DNA from: Siphlonurus alternatus
Lineage: Eukaryota > Arthropoda > Insecta > Ephemeroptera > Siphlonuridae
Assembly (NCBI GenBank): GCA_949825025.1
Contig: OX463782.1
Location: forward strand, 29,490,759 to 29,554,758
DNA length: 64,000 nt
Reading direction: 5' to 3'
Under the pieces are notes generated by a model. That model worked only from the letters and a program-made list of their open reading frames with translations, searched no databases and was not told the origin of the DNA. Shown piece after piece: positions 15,101-27,000 of the stretch. The translations under genes and the position numbers were made by a program. The first letter of the stretch is position 1; the number at the start of each line of letters is the position of its first letter.

Positions 15101-18100
15101 ATTCTTCGGGTAAGGAACATTCACCATACGTTATATGAAATAAATATAAATACTAATAAAAAATTTCAATAAGCATTCCCTTACATAAGGCGTATTGTAT
15201 TTTTAAATCTACACAAAAATTTGATGGCAAAATTTAACATTTTTTTCTGCCAGATTCACCATTAAACCATATTATACCATCTTATCTTCTACATCACCTC
15301 CAGGGGTGTAAAAAAATAGAAGTAAGACCTTCCCCCTCTTGAAGAATACAACATAGTACAAAATACATGGGCTTGCGACATTACCATGGTCACCCCTGTC
15401 ACACTGCGAGCTCCACTGACTCCTCCCTCCGTGGTGTGCAGGCTACAGCTATGACCCCGAGTGCGTCTACATTAACGGGACGGGCCGCGACTACTACGAG
15501 TTCTACATCCAGCTGAACCGCTGCGGCACGCTCGGGAAGAACACGCACAACGAGGCCAATCGCAAGCAGGCATCGGTGAGACCCCACTTAGAGACCTGAC
15601 AGTGTTTTTATAGTTACTTTTGTAATGAAGTCGCATAGTGAAAACTGCATTTTTCCAGTTTCAGCACCAATTTTTTTAGTGACTTTCTTGTATGAGGCTA
15701 TATCTATACTATTTTGCTTATAACTATATTTTCTCATTTTAAAACGTAGTGATGAATTGATTAAAGTGATTTTTTTTCGACTCCATTTTTTTAAATGTTG
15801 TTTCTGCTATTTTCAAATTCAAATTTTGTTTTATTGCTAATTTTGGGATTTTTTTTCTTCCCATAATTATCCAAAATACGTACATAAATTTCAAAAGTAG
15901 GTCTAGAAAAAATTCAAATTAATATTGCATTAATCCTCCAATTAAAATATTACAAATTCTGCCACATCTGAAAGCTGATTATGAGGCTATATCTATACTA
16001 TTTTGCTTATAACTATATTTTCTCATTTTAAAACGTAGTGATGAATTGATTAAAGTGATTTTTTTTCGACTCCATTTTTTTAAATGTTGTTTCTGCTATT
16101 TTCAAATTCAAATTTTGTTTTATTGCTAATTTTGGGATTTTTTTTCTTCCCATAATTATCCAAAATACGTACATAAATTTCAAAAGTAGGTCTAGAAAAA
16201 ATTCAAATTAATATTGCATTAATTCTCCATTTAAAATATTACAAATTCTGCCACATCTGAAAGCTGATTTATGTAAGGTCACTTGCACACACCGATATAT
16301 CAGAGACGCCCTCCTTGAATGCATTATAACGTGTGTATCCTGCCACATTACCTTGATGTCTTGCAACATAAGCTGCAGATCGCCCCCACAGCGTCCTTGC
16401 GGCGCTCCAAGGAAATTGCCGAAATATTGACTACCTTGACCTTACATCATTTCCGTCCGTGAAATTGCACATTGTTGATGTGATTATTATCAACAATAAG
16501 TTATAATATCAAATTAACTATGACCATACTTCCTCTCCATTAAAATTTACCTTAAATTATTAAGGATTCCAATTTTTAACAACTTAAGACTTAAGACTGC
16601 ATGCATTGATCATGATTGGGTATCATGGAAATATTGATAGCGAATCAGTAGTTTTTGGAAGATTTTAACTTTTGTTATTGTATTATGATTTACTTTGCTC
16701 ATCGCATCATCATGGCTTGCACAATATATACAGAGGTAATTTATAAATTTCCTTTATAATATATTTATTCAAGATAACTCAATCATAATTTTGTTGTCAT
16801 TATAATTCAGAAAAATGTATATTTACGCTAACTCATATAATAAGAACGCCCGTTTTCTGTGCTGATATCTGAGCCCTGCTCTTATGAGTCACTCTGACCG
16901 GTGGTTTTTGCAGAAAAACTTCATGTGGAACACGGTGACGGTGCAGTACAACCCTCTGATCGAGGAGGAATGGGACGAGCACTTCAAGGTCACCTGCGAG
17001 TACGGCTACGATTTCTGGAAGACCGTCACCTTCCCCTTCCTCGACGTTGAGTGAGTAACAATTAATAATGGAGAACGTTCACGGGACATGGAGAAATTGT
17101 AATTTATACAATTTAACTCCATTCAAAATATTTAAAGTTCAAAATTTGGCTTTAATGAGTGTGATTCACGACGCAGTTAGCCAGGTTTCTAACCACGTTT
17201 AGCTTAACAACGTTTAACTATATCTGTTTTACGTGTTAAACCACCTTAGTTAAACGTGGTTAAGTTAAAAGTGGTTAGAAACCTGGCTAACTGCTTCGTG
17301 AATCGTACCCAATGTATTTTAGAATTACAGAAAATAAAAAGATTGAGCCTACCATGCATGCATGGTCTCTTATCGATGATTTTGAAACAAAACATTCAAA
17401 TTTCCTTTATATTTTCTTAACTATTTGTTTTCTATAATAGTCTTTTGCAAGGGCCTTACTTAACTAGTATACTAATTGTTTTTTTCTATTTCAGAGTTGC
17501 GACTGGCAACCCGGTGGTGTTCACCCTCTCTCCCCCCGAGTGCTACATGGAGGTCCGTCACGGCTACGGCGTCACCGGCACGCGCGTGTCAGGACCTGTC
17601 AGGGTGGGAGACCCCCTCACGCTGCTCATCTACATGCGCAGCAAATACGGTACGGTTAGAGGTCACCTGAGGTCTATTACATGTAGTCTCTTTCAATATT
17701 CTAACGGTAAACAACATGTGATGCCGTGTTTCCAGGTTATAATAATATATTTTGTAATTTGACTAGAGTACGTTAATTAAAAGAAATATTTGTTGGTGAA
17801 AACACGATTTGCTTAAAATATTTTATATTTTATTTTAAATGTGAACCTTAAGCCTTTTTACTGTATTGTATAAGCGCCTTGGCGAGTAGGCAACCTCCCT
17901 AACACCTTTCTCGTCTTGACAAGGAAAGATATCAAGTCTTAATTTTTCAATGACAAAATAATATTAACATTATGCTACAAAGGTTATCAAAATAGTAACT
18001 CAGGATTATCTTGTCTTAGCACGCCCCAGTAAAATTTAATTGCTAATTAATTGCCTCGTTGTTCCCGTGCAGACGGTTTCGATATCGTGGTGAACGACTG

Positions 18101-19986
18101 CTACGCTCACAACGGCGCTAACAAGAGGATACAGCTGATTGACCAATATGGGTGAGTAACTTAATATGAGATGAAAACAATTTAACATTTTCATTTGCAC
18201 TAATGTTGTTCTATACCTATAAACTTTTTGATATTCTGAGACTGCTGCTAAACTAGTTACTTATTGCAAAACATGTGATCATCTTCCCCCGAAACGTCAT
18301 TTCTTTTCCGATTTTTTATTTCTTATACCCTTAAAATTCTGTAGCATATTTAATTAACCCATCTTACAATATTTTTACGTTAAACTTTTTTCTGTAAAGT
18401 CCAATCTGTTTTTATGAACGTCACCCTGTCTAAAAACTGTTCCCCTAACTCCACGTGTAATTTGATTGCACACGTCATGTACAGGTGTCCCGTGGACGAG
18501 AAGCTGATCAGCCGGTTCCGTGGCACGTGGAGTGAGACTGGCATCTACGAGACTCAGGTGTTCGCTTATATGAAGACGTTCCGATTTACCGGCAGCCCCG
18601 CCCTCTACGTCGAGTGCGACGTGAGAATGTGTCACGGCAAGTGTCCGGTAAGTCAAACTGTCCACCCTACTTGATGATTTTGCCATTTTATTTCTGGACA
18701 CAATCCATAGCACTGGCAAAATCGATGGATGAACATTATTTACTATTTTTTTTTAATTTATATGCAATTAATTTAATTAATAAATTGTATTTTTTTAAAA
18801 TTTGAATTGGCGTCATCCTCAGATGAATATAGGGTTGACACTTGACAGTCTTGGCTTCGAGGCTAAGGGGGCCCATACAAGAGAGCCGGGGCGTGAAAAC
18901 ATTTATAACTTGCTTACCTGCTCTTATGGCCAGACTGACCCTGGACGTACTATGAAGGTGTAATTTATTTTAATTAATTCTTTTTAAACACTGGTGATAT
19001 CGATATTTGTATAATTTACGAATAACATCAATATAATTAATTGTATCAATAATAGAAACACCAAAGTATTTTTTACATTCCAACTTTTTGACGCGTGTTT
19101 TTTGTTCCAGAACCAACCATGTCACTGGCGGAACGCAAAGAGCGTGTCCCGTCGTTCCGTACCAGATGGATTGCTGCAGGCGACGCTAGCGCCCCAAGGG
19201 TCACTTTCGGAAAACATCAGTCTGTTCCAGTCGTTACGTGTTCTTCAGGAGGGCGAGCAGGGAGAAGAAGACTCCCTGAGAGCGCAGCGGATCGGAAGTG
19301 AGTACCTGAACTTGCCGGTAGATGGCAGCACTTCAGAACGTTTCCTCAGTTTAGACGTTTGCATGGGGGTTTGAAAAAAAAAAATATTCATAATAATTTC
19401 GATGAGAAATTATACTGAATCATCGCAAACAATATGTTGTAATTTTTAAACAACATACGAGTATTATATTGTTACGATTTAACTGTATTATTATTTTCTA
19501 ATGTTATTCAAATTTTTTCAGATGGCATTGCAGATCCTGATAGTATATGTGTCAAGAGTGGAGCATTCACAGCGTTATTCGGTGAGTAATGTATTTTTAT
19601 TTGTTACTAATATTAAAATCAGTCTAGAAACTTTATACTACCTAGTTGTTATTGACGGCTACTTTATAAATAAATAAACTAAGGACTTTAAAACAAATAT
19701 CAACATTAATTCATTGTAAATTAAAATTTCTACACCTAAGACTGAAAGTATCTGCCTCCACGTACTCCCCAGTTTAAAAGTATCTCTGTATTCAGGTCTG
19801 GGCTGCATGCTGACTGCGGGTCTCGGTATCGCGGTGACGCTGCTCTGTTTCCGCGTGCGAGCGCTCGGTAAGGGAGCGTCCCTTGAGCTCACGGACACGG
19901 AGGCGCGCACCAACCACGAGCTGTTGGCGGGATCTTCGGCGCTCCACACCGTAGACTTCCTTACCCACAAGGGACGAATCCACTGA
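3193..19986 (+). CDS. ZP-domain transmembrane protein (cuticlin-like, apical extracellular matrix)
   Basis: Twelve coding exons: 3193-3252, 7511-7801, 13496-13661, 15026-15109, 15442-15575, 16914-17050, 17495-17649, 18073-18151, 18485-18647, 19111-19297, 19522-19581, 19796-19986. All have GT-AG sites and matching phases, giving 568 residues. Exon 1 is a signal peptide (MSNMSKWWLLVLLAACPALQ). Residues 21-117 are Ser/Glu/Asp-rich and look disordered. The ZP module runs from ECQDDYMKIRVGF (about 175) to CHGKCP (about 423), with regularly spaced cysteines. VSRRS just after it is a candidate proprotein-convertase site. GLGCMLTAGLGIAVTLLCF near 505-525 is a transmembrane helix, followed by a tail of about 45 residues ending DFLTHKGRIH. 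Arthropod ZP proteins polymerise in the apical extracellular matrix under cuticle; the neyo/nyobe/trynity group is my best guess at subfamily, unproven. An AATAAA lies at 20800. Confidence 0.9.
7484..7801 (+). CDS. Exon 2 of the ZP gene, with two in-frame candidate acceptors
   Basis: Encodes the acidic, Ser-rich N-terminal region (for example TNSSNEEAESATSGAG and EEPTSRDEDLDIGEDG) and ends in GAG CAC AAC TCG before a GTGAGT donor. Two CAG acceptors, ending at 7483 and 7510, are both in phase with exon 1 and differ by 27 nt, or nine residues (GMLTSGVPQ). Either or both may be used. The region has no recognisable domain and is probably a flexible spacer between the signal peptide and the ZP module. 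Confidence 0.75.
8043..8170. mobile_element. Short palindromic MITE, family 1, copy A
   Basis: Imperfect palindrome in ZP intron 2 with the core GGCCTTGTTAATCACCGTGC on the left and an inverted GGGCATGATGATTAACGAG on the right. Related copies lie at 20153-20258 and 26490-26606, so this is a dispersed family. No coding capacity. Outer ends are approximate, taken from the alignment of the copies. Confidence 0.65.
9040..9240. other. GC- and CpG-rich island of unknown nature in ZP intron 2
   Basis: About 200 bp that is clearly more GC-rich than the surrounding intron and carries an open frame on the minus strand (9030-9236, 68 codons, beginning MLSYFVTQDWVTKVVYGP). I do not recognise the peptide and see no convincing splice sites joining it to a gene. 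It could be an old transposon fragment, a regulatory island, or part of a nested gene. Confidence 0.3.
10590..10795. other. GC-rich patch with a minus-strand open frame in ZP intron 2
   Basis: A compositionally distinct stretch inside AT-rich intron. The minus strand is open for 77 codons (10545-10778) and reads HYLRSLSRQRRPSMHLSL and SDVTIEILDRIISNCFPK, which has protein-like composition. It contains TGACGTCA and CACCTG motifs. No homology recognised; it may be a regulatory module or a small unannotated exon. Confidence 0.25.
14480..14955. mobile_element. Large foldback MITE, family 2, copy A
   Basis: Long inverted repeat of about 470 bp in ZP intron 3. The arms run inward from CCCCAGAATAAAAG near 14497 and its inverted match near 14930-14942. 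They pass GAGTATCGACCTCAA (14571) facing TTGAGGTTGATACTC (14883-14897), and ATTGCAGAAATGGATAGAAG facing CTTCTATCCATTTCTGCAAT, to a centre near 14735. A second, diverged copy lies at 22250-22568. Non-coding and non-autonomous; superfamily not determined because I found no clear target duplication. Confidence 0.75.
15691..16268. repeat. Direct tandem duplication, 2 x 289 bp
   Basis: The segment starting TATGAGGCTATATCTATACT at 15691 recurs at 15980 with a period of 289 bp. The copies differ by only a few bases (for example TAATCCTCCAATT versus TAATTCTCCATTT), so the event is recent. It lies wholly in ZP intron 5 and touches no exon or splice site. Confidence 0.9.
17163..17304. mobile_element. 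Palindromic MITE in ZP intron 6
   Basis: Inverted arms of about 34 bp: 17163-17196 starts GATTCACGACGCAGTTAGCC and 17271-17304 is its reverse complement with one mismatch. Further inverted pairing (TTTAACTA, GTTAAAC) lies inside, making an almost continuous hairpin. No coding capacity and no clear target duplication. Confidence 0.7.
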
Positions 19987-20152
19987 GAGGTGCGTGACGT
20001 CATCGTGGACAACCAATCAACAGCCACTGCCTTCCGTACACTCGCAATCCCACCATAGTATAGCTTGATGAAGTAGCGATAGAGTTTAAATATGATTGAG
20101 TAATGGGTTTTCGAATCAAAGATTTTCTGTGATAGGTACAGCCCCCAGCCTT

Positions 20153-20258
20153 AGTACAGCCTCAGAAATTTCCCTTCGTGGCCTGTTTAATCACTATGCC
20201 CTGTGTTATTCTTACGGAGAATGGTGATTAACAAGGCCTCAAAGGGCAACGATTGTAT
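20153..20258. mobile_element. Short palindromic MITE, family 1, copy B
   Basis: Palindrome with CGTGGCCTGTTTAATCAC on the left and GTGATTAACAAGGCC on the right, lying in the 3' UTR or 3' flank of the ZP gene. It is homologous, in inverted orientation, to the copies at 8043-8170 and 26490-26606; the inner segment TCTTACGG/CCGTAAGA is shared with the 26490 copy. Confidence 0.6.
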
Positions 20259-22249
20259 ATAAACTTTAATTTTAAAATCTCACCTTTCGGAAAGAAATTT
20301 AAAACAAAACTGCTTAGTTGAAAAAAAATTATCTTAACTCGAGCATTTATCAATGTATTCAATCTCTATTTAAAATCTAGTTAAGTAGAACTGTGATGAA
20401 CATATGGAAAGCCTACTGATTTGAACTGACATATTATCAACAAGATTCCCTTACGGATAGGCAACTCGTCGGGCATTTATGTGATGCGGGTTGCGTCAGT
20501 TTTAATTTTCGTGCGACGTGGGAAAAGTGATGAAGTCCAAGCAAATGTGCTACGTCCTTCTTCTGTATATTTTGTAGTCTTCTCGCTGGACTTTGTCCTG
20601 GAGAACGTTATGGAGGACTGAAGGACTTGAGTCCTTCTCTTCTCCTGACGTTCCCAAGTGTACTCGAAGGACTATTGTGACAGACAATTATGATGTGAAA
20701 TGTGGGATGATGGTAGTTAAAATTTGGAGATGTAAAATAGAGTAAATATGATCTGATTATATTATTAGAAGATGATAAAAAATTATTCATGTTGTTTAAA
20801 ATAAATCAATTGAATAGTCCCATGGCAAAAGTCCTATCTGTAGAATTACTGAATCTTGAAGTCAGATTAATTTGCACCGTCCTATCTAATTTTATTTTGA
20901 CATTAAAGCAAATTTTTGATAAAAAAATAAGTTCTTGATTCAAAATACCCCTATAATTGGGGGATGTTATAACTTATTGAGAATAAAATTTTCTAACATG
21001 GTGGCTTATGAAGAAATTTTTTCCACCAATTTAAGTCTCGATTTCAATCACAGGTTTCATAAATTAGCTGAGTTTCTTATCATAATAAGTAATAAGAGAA
21101 CAGAGAGCAATTTTTGTCATCGGACTATTTAAATGAAGCTTTTGCTGAAATTAATGTTCATCTGGCGTTCAAGTCACCTTGATATGTAGTATCAGGAAAA
21201 ACTGAAATTTGATTGTTGAATTTTTTTAATTCAGATTTTTATTCCATAAATCAATTTGATCCTGCACTAATAATGTTTCTCCCCTGACCTAAATGCATGT
21301 TACTTCCTATATCATCATAATTATCATCCACATTATTTCGGAATAAAAGTAAAACGAACTAAATTTTTTGTTGGGTCTAGATCCACATAATTTATTAATA
21401 TTTAAATGCTTTTTTCTAAGGACTCTAACAAGTCGCTTTTGTAAGTATTGTAACTTATTTCTTAACGCTATTAATAATTATATTGCTTTAATTTAAGTTA
21501 GTTTATTAGTAATTATAAAAAAGCTTATCATTTTAGAGTAGAAAGTAAATTATGTTTGCAAATTGTGCTTTTCCATATGATAAAAAACTTTTTCATCGAA
21601 CATTCATAATTTAAAAAAAATCGTTGACTTAAATAATCATTTTCACAATTTCATAGTAATTTTTAATAAAGTATTATTTCATAGTTTAATGTAATAAATT
21701 ATTTTGTATCAAGATATTTTTTTGTACTCGAATGAAATAAATAAAAAACTGGTACAAATAGTCACAAAAGAGAGCATTTTTATTTTATTTACTATAAAAC
21801 AAAGTATCATAAATAAATCTTATAATAATTATGTATGATTATTTATTAAAAGCCAAATAAATCGCTCTTACAACTTAACGTTAACAGAATAATTATAATA
21901 AGAAAATACAAAATATGGTAAACATGCAAGGTTAATTAATTATTCAAGAAATTATATCTTTTAAAAAAAATCAATGTGTGTAGGAGTGTCTATATCACCC
22001 GATTGATATGAAATTTTACCCAGGCCCATTGCATTAATTTATATATATTAAAAATGCACAAGATTCATAAGCTTTCAGCATTTTCCTTCATTAAATTTCA
22101 AATTATGCGCATATCACATTTTTACAATACATGCATGTATATAATTATACTGTATAAACAGGATATATATTATTAAGGATGGCACAAATCTACAACGCCA
22201 CCATTGAAACTTTTTTTATGTCTATAACTAATACGGCCAGCTAGCCATG

Positions 22250-22568
22250 ATGAACGTAAATCGACCTCAAAAATTTTTATTGCAAAAATTGATAGAGGAT
22301 GCAGTTATGCCACTCTGATTTTTTACAGATTTTTTTGAGCAAGGGAAGTATTGGTAAAAAGTTTTGCCGAGGTCGTATTTGAACCCACGCTCCTTTTAGA
22401 TGTGTCTTTTTATTAAAAGATGCGTCCAGAGACGTCATTTTATCTGTATTTTCAATAATTTTTTAAAAATAGTTCCCGGGCTCTAAAAAATCTGAAAAAA
22501 AATCAGAGTGGCATAACTTTGCACCCTCTATCTATTTCTGCATTAAAAAAAATTGAGGTTGATACTCC
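22250..22568. mobile_element. Large foldback MITE, family 2, copy B
   Basis: Diverged relative of the 14480-14955 element. It has ATCGACCTCAA at the left, TTGAGGTTGATACTCC at the right, the shared block GGCATAACTTTGCACC near 22510, and a GACGTCA near the centre. The centre carries a segment (22360-22400) that is absent or strongly diverged in copy A. Confidence 0.7.
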
Positions 22569-22632
22569 ATTGTTGATAACAGCACTGGCAAGGAGCATTT
22601 TTTTTCTTTAGTGGAGTTATGGATGATTCTCA

Positions 22633-22810
22633 CTTGCTAGCAGGGGCGGATCCAGCCCGCGGCTCTGGGGGGGGGGGGGGGGGAGCGGTGCCCTATCCCG
22701 CAATGTTAAATTTTGGGGTGGGAGGGTGGTGGTGGGTGGTAATACTTTCAATGTATTTTGGGACTTTTTGCTCGACCCCCCCCCCCCTTGGATCCGCGCC
22801 TGCTTGCTAG
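22633..22810. mobile_element. hAT-like MITE with 8-bp target duplication, family 3, copy A
   Basis: The element spans 22641-22802, starts CAGGGGCGGATCCAGC and ends TTGGATCCGCGCCTG, which are imperfect terminal inverted repeats. It is flanked by perfect 8-bp direct repeats CTTGCTAG (22633-22640 and 22803-22810). An 8-bp duplication with ends beginning CAGGG is characteristic of hAT transposons. The interior holds long G and C runs and no transposase. A second copy lies at 30319-30477. Confidence 0.85.
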
Positions 22811-24048
22811 TAATCACCACAGTCACTTATTCATGCGTTTAATTACGGTAGTTCTGCCCCTGCTAAGTTACACCTCCAGCCTCTCCAGCTGGTTCTACAA
22901 GTCGTGTCTTTAGAACTCTTTCTCGTCCGTGTCTAAGGATGGCGTGAAAAAGATTGCTGTCAGGGAATCTGAAGCATTTGGTAGACAGGATCAAGAGAAA
23001 ATCTGCCTTATGGGTAAAGAGTTTGAAAGACGGTAGTTCCGAAATCACCACGCATTGGGATGTACTTAGGTATCGGTCGTGATAGTGTGCATTGAAAGGT
23101 GTGCATATAGGATATGCGGGACATAGTGGCTACAATGCATTCCTGCTGGGAACAAGTAGTGAACGGGTAATTTTTAGTTTTTTTTTTTTTTTAGCTTTGT
23201 TGATTCTCATTGTTGCAACTTGCAATAATCAAAATCAACCAGATCATCAATGTTTATCATCTTCATCTATGCAATCGGGTGTAAATTTTTAACATTCATC
23301 ATAGAAAACCAACACTCAAATTTCTCGAAAAATTAAAATCAAATATATTATTTGAGTTCAAAAATGATAACATCCTTACAGAAAAGTGAAAGAGATTCCC
23401 GGAATTAAAACTAGACTACTTATATATTCATGTTGGTTAGATAGGCTATATATAGAAGTAAATAAAGCTATCAGTATCACACTTTACTTCAATCAAATAT
23501 TTATGGCAAACAAATGAATACTATTACAATATTACCTGGATGGTATTTTGTTGGTACAATAGCACAGTCATCACCTCTGAAAAATTCCGTTTGCTGAGCC
23601 TTCTTCATAATCGCCATTGTTTTGTGAGTACATTACAATTTTCTATTAACAAGGCTGCAAAAGGAAACTTTTCAGAGATACATTAAATATTACATTTGAC
23701 CAAATTTAAATCTAGTTTACAATCAAGGAAGGAAATATATATTGTAATTTAAGATTGACGATTTTTAATGATGATTAAACATATCCTAGTATAGCCTGAT
23801 AAAATTTCATGCATTATGATTAATTACAAGTGATATTATTATTTTTTCATCTCAGATCAAAAAGATAAGAAACAATGTACATTTTATTAACATGGACCAA
23901 CACTGACAAAAGTGTTAAGTAATCTTTACTTTAAAAAGGTTGTCTGTAAGCCTGCTCTTATTAACTAATTTTTGACACTAATGGGGGCGTGAGGACCAAA
24001 AAAAAGGTCAAAATTAATTAGAATTTTTTTTTTGCTACGCTACTTGTC

Positions 24049-27000
24049 TCAACTGGACGCTGGCTCGAGGTAGGACTTGGGGAAGTAGCCGTTCTTGCCG
24101 CAGCCCGCGCGAACTTCAGCCCACTCGTTGTCGATGTGTTGCATCAAAGTCACCAGGTCGCCCGCCTCCAGGCTGATGTCGGACGTGTGCTTTAAAGAAA
24201 AAATCATAACGACATTTAAGGCTATTTCGCATTAAAACGGATCCATATGCCGACAACGGCGATGTGAAGCGATTTTGACGCAAAAGCTATGAAATCCTAT
24301 GCAGTGAGGGACAAAACGGCGGCGAATATCGCGTTAATTAACGATGCTCTTTTTTTAATCACCAAATATGGCTGTCAATGGATGTTAAAGCAAGTGCGCA
24401 TCATTCGCTTCGCGTCGCATGATAAAAATCGCCATGTGAATCCACCATGATGTGATGTCATGATGCGATGTGATGTTTCTTATAATATTTATTTTTTTTT
24501 ATACGAGCAATACGTATAGTTTCTTGAACTTAATCAAATCGCAGTTGTTTTAATTAATATCTCAGAAATCTCGAAAATTATTAACCCTCTTGATTTTAAT
24601 AAAACTTGCATCAATTTTTAAATAAAGTCTCGTCAATTTAATTGTCTTATAAAGTTAAGACGTCATGCTTGTAAAAAATGAAGTTTAACCTTTTATTTAA
24701 TAAATATAACTGAAATTATAAATATATATTTTTTTTATTAATTATTGTAAGCATGTCAAAATAACTTCAAAATATAACAATGTTTGAAAATTACCAACAC
24801 AAAAATTCAGCTCTTTAAATGCTAAATTTCAATTGAAAGGCTACAGAACTTACCTTTGCTTCATAGTTGTAAATGACCCTCATCATTTCCCCCGCTCCTT
24901 TGTACAGCCCTACGTCTGTGGTCTCCACCTCATCCGGATCTGCTGCCCCAAACGAGTACGACCCCGCTGACTTATCGATCTCCGCGTACATTTCTGTGTC
25001 CTCTTTAGAGACTCTGCGAGGGGGTTTGACGGGGGTGGTCCGCACGGCAGGGGACGGAGACTCCTTAGGAACTTCAGGGGCTGATATTGAGCTTACTGAC
25101 ATGGTCTTCTCTTTCTTCTTGGGCAACAAACCAAAGAGCTTGCGCTGAAGAGTGCTGAGGTCTCGTTTAATATCTATCTCTCCGTGACTGCTCCTCGGAG
25201 ATTGCGCAGGACTGTTGGGGGCAATGTTGATACTCTCATATTCAACCCCGTCTCCAGTGTCAGAATCAAAGTCATCTTCGTTATCTGACGAGCTTTTCAC
25301 TGTAAATCTGATAGCAGGTGGAGGCTCATCGTCGGATTTGTTTGCGTTAACAAATTTCAATAACTCTTCACTAACGTCTTCTTCACTGGACTCTAATGTT
25401 TGGCTTAGTAGCTGTGGAAATAAGGGAGGTTAATTAGAAAAATGTTCAAAGTGATAAGTGTTTATTACTTACAGTTTGCTCCATCTGCAAGCGTTCTTTC
25501 TCAGATTCCATTATCGAATATTGTAAATTTGATACACAATTTAATCTTTGTTCTTCCAAGGCTTCAAATACCTGAAAATATAATAGATTTTTTAGTTTAA
25601 ATTAATAAATATTAAGAAAGTATTTTAATTTATATTATAATAATAAATGCGTTTCAAGTAAAGTAAATATTAAAATTGTATTAATAAACTTATTGAACAT
25701 AAAATATTACAGAAAATACGTTATAAAAAATTGCCTTTAAGTTTTAAAATATGTAACTAATTTTCATCATTCCAGACTCATTTTTTTTTTTTTAAACAAA
25801 ATTTCAATAGTTTGTATAAAAATCCAATGTTACGAGAAATCGAGAATCCTGTATTATCTCATCATCACGCCAGACTGTCGTTCCAGCAGAACACGCACCT
25901 CGTAGCAGATCTCCATGCGACGTTCCCAGACAACGCGCGCCTCCTCCAGTTGCTCCTCGGCCTGCGTGAGGTTCGTCGCTGCGGTCTCGCACTGCTGCGT
26001 CGCTTGCTGCACCCGCTGCATCGCCTGCAAACCGTCCATTGTTAGAGAGTAGGGGTGGCATGAAATGTGGGTACCATGGTGAGTCAAGTTTATATTTTAT
26101 TAAGCCGGAATTATAATACATGCTACAATTTTTATAATAATTGTACACAATTTTTTCTTGCAAAAAAACTTAATTTTCATTTGTTTGTATGGAGAGGAAA
26201 TTTTCTTGCAAGGAAAAATTGTATCTAAAATTTTATCGTGTAATATAGACTTAGTAAAATATTTCAAGGTGCATGAATAGAAATTATAAAAACACCATAT
26301 CAATGCAGATACATTTTTTAAATAATTTTTTTCTTTTCTTATTCCAAACAATAAAAGATGAATAATTATACCAGAAGGAGAAATTAACATCTTTTTGGCG
26401 GCATAAACTAGAAAAATGCTATCTATATATAATATTTTATATCTATTTTATTGTGCAGGGTATACCCGTATGTATTTGTAAATACCTGAATTGGTACACC
26501 CATCGCCTTGGAAAATTTCAATTTACGGCCTTGTTAATCACCGCGCCCCGTAAGAATATCACAGGGCATGTTGATTAACAATGCTGCAAGTGGGAAGGCG
26601 CCGACTTACTTTGGTGGTGTCCTTGCTCTCCTGCTGCTGTTGTTTGAGCACCACCTCCGCCTGGTGCTTCTCGCGCACCTTCCCCTCAAACTGCCGCTTG
26701 CGAGTCTGCGCTTTGTTCATCGCTCCTTTGAGCGCGCTCTGCACCTGCCTGCAACAACTCAGGTCAGCTCGAACGTACTGAAGAATCTTCAGGCAAAAGT
26801 GTAGCTTCGTTTGCTACATCAGAGGCTAGTGCTAAAATAACTTCGTATTTTTCTAAAAAATTAAGATACCAAAATAATAATTATTGTAAATTGACAACTT
26901 TAATTATTAGTTCATCCATCCAGTAAATTTTAATAATTAAAAAATATATATACTATCTTAATTTATTCATAATTCATATAATATTTATTACTTTTTGATT

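Larger units (their letters stand above)
19987..24048. other. Convergent intergenic region between the ZP and PSTPIP-like genes
   Basis: Contains the ZP 3' UTR (candidate AATAAA at 20800) and the 3' UTR of the PSTPIP-like gene on the minus strand (candidate AATAAA at 23888-23883, about 160 nt past its stop). Three mobile-element remnants are listed separately (20153-20258, 22250-22568, 22641-22802). The remaining DNA is AT-rich, and I see no further gene. Confidence 0.6.

Noticed and set aside
22617..22826. Frames with poly-Gly and poly-Pro
   Set aside because: They come from the G and C runs inside the hAT-like MITE.
24873..25433. Plus-strand frames opposite the PSTPIP-like linker exon
   Set aside because: Antisense shadows; the minus strand joins F-BAR to SH3 in frame.
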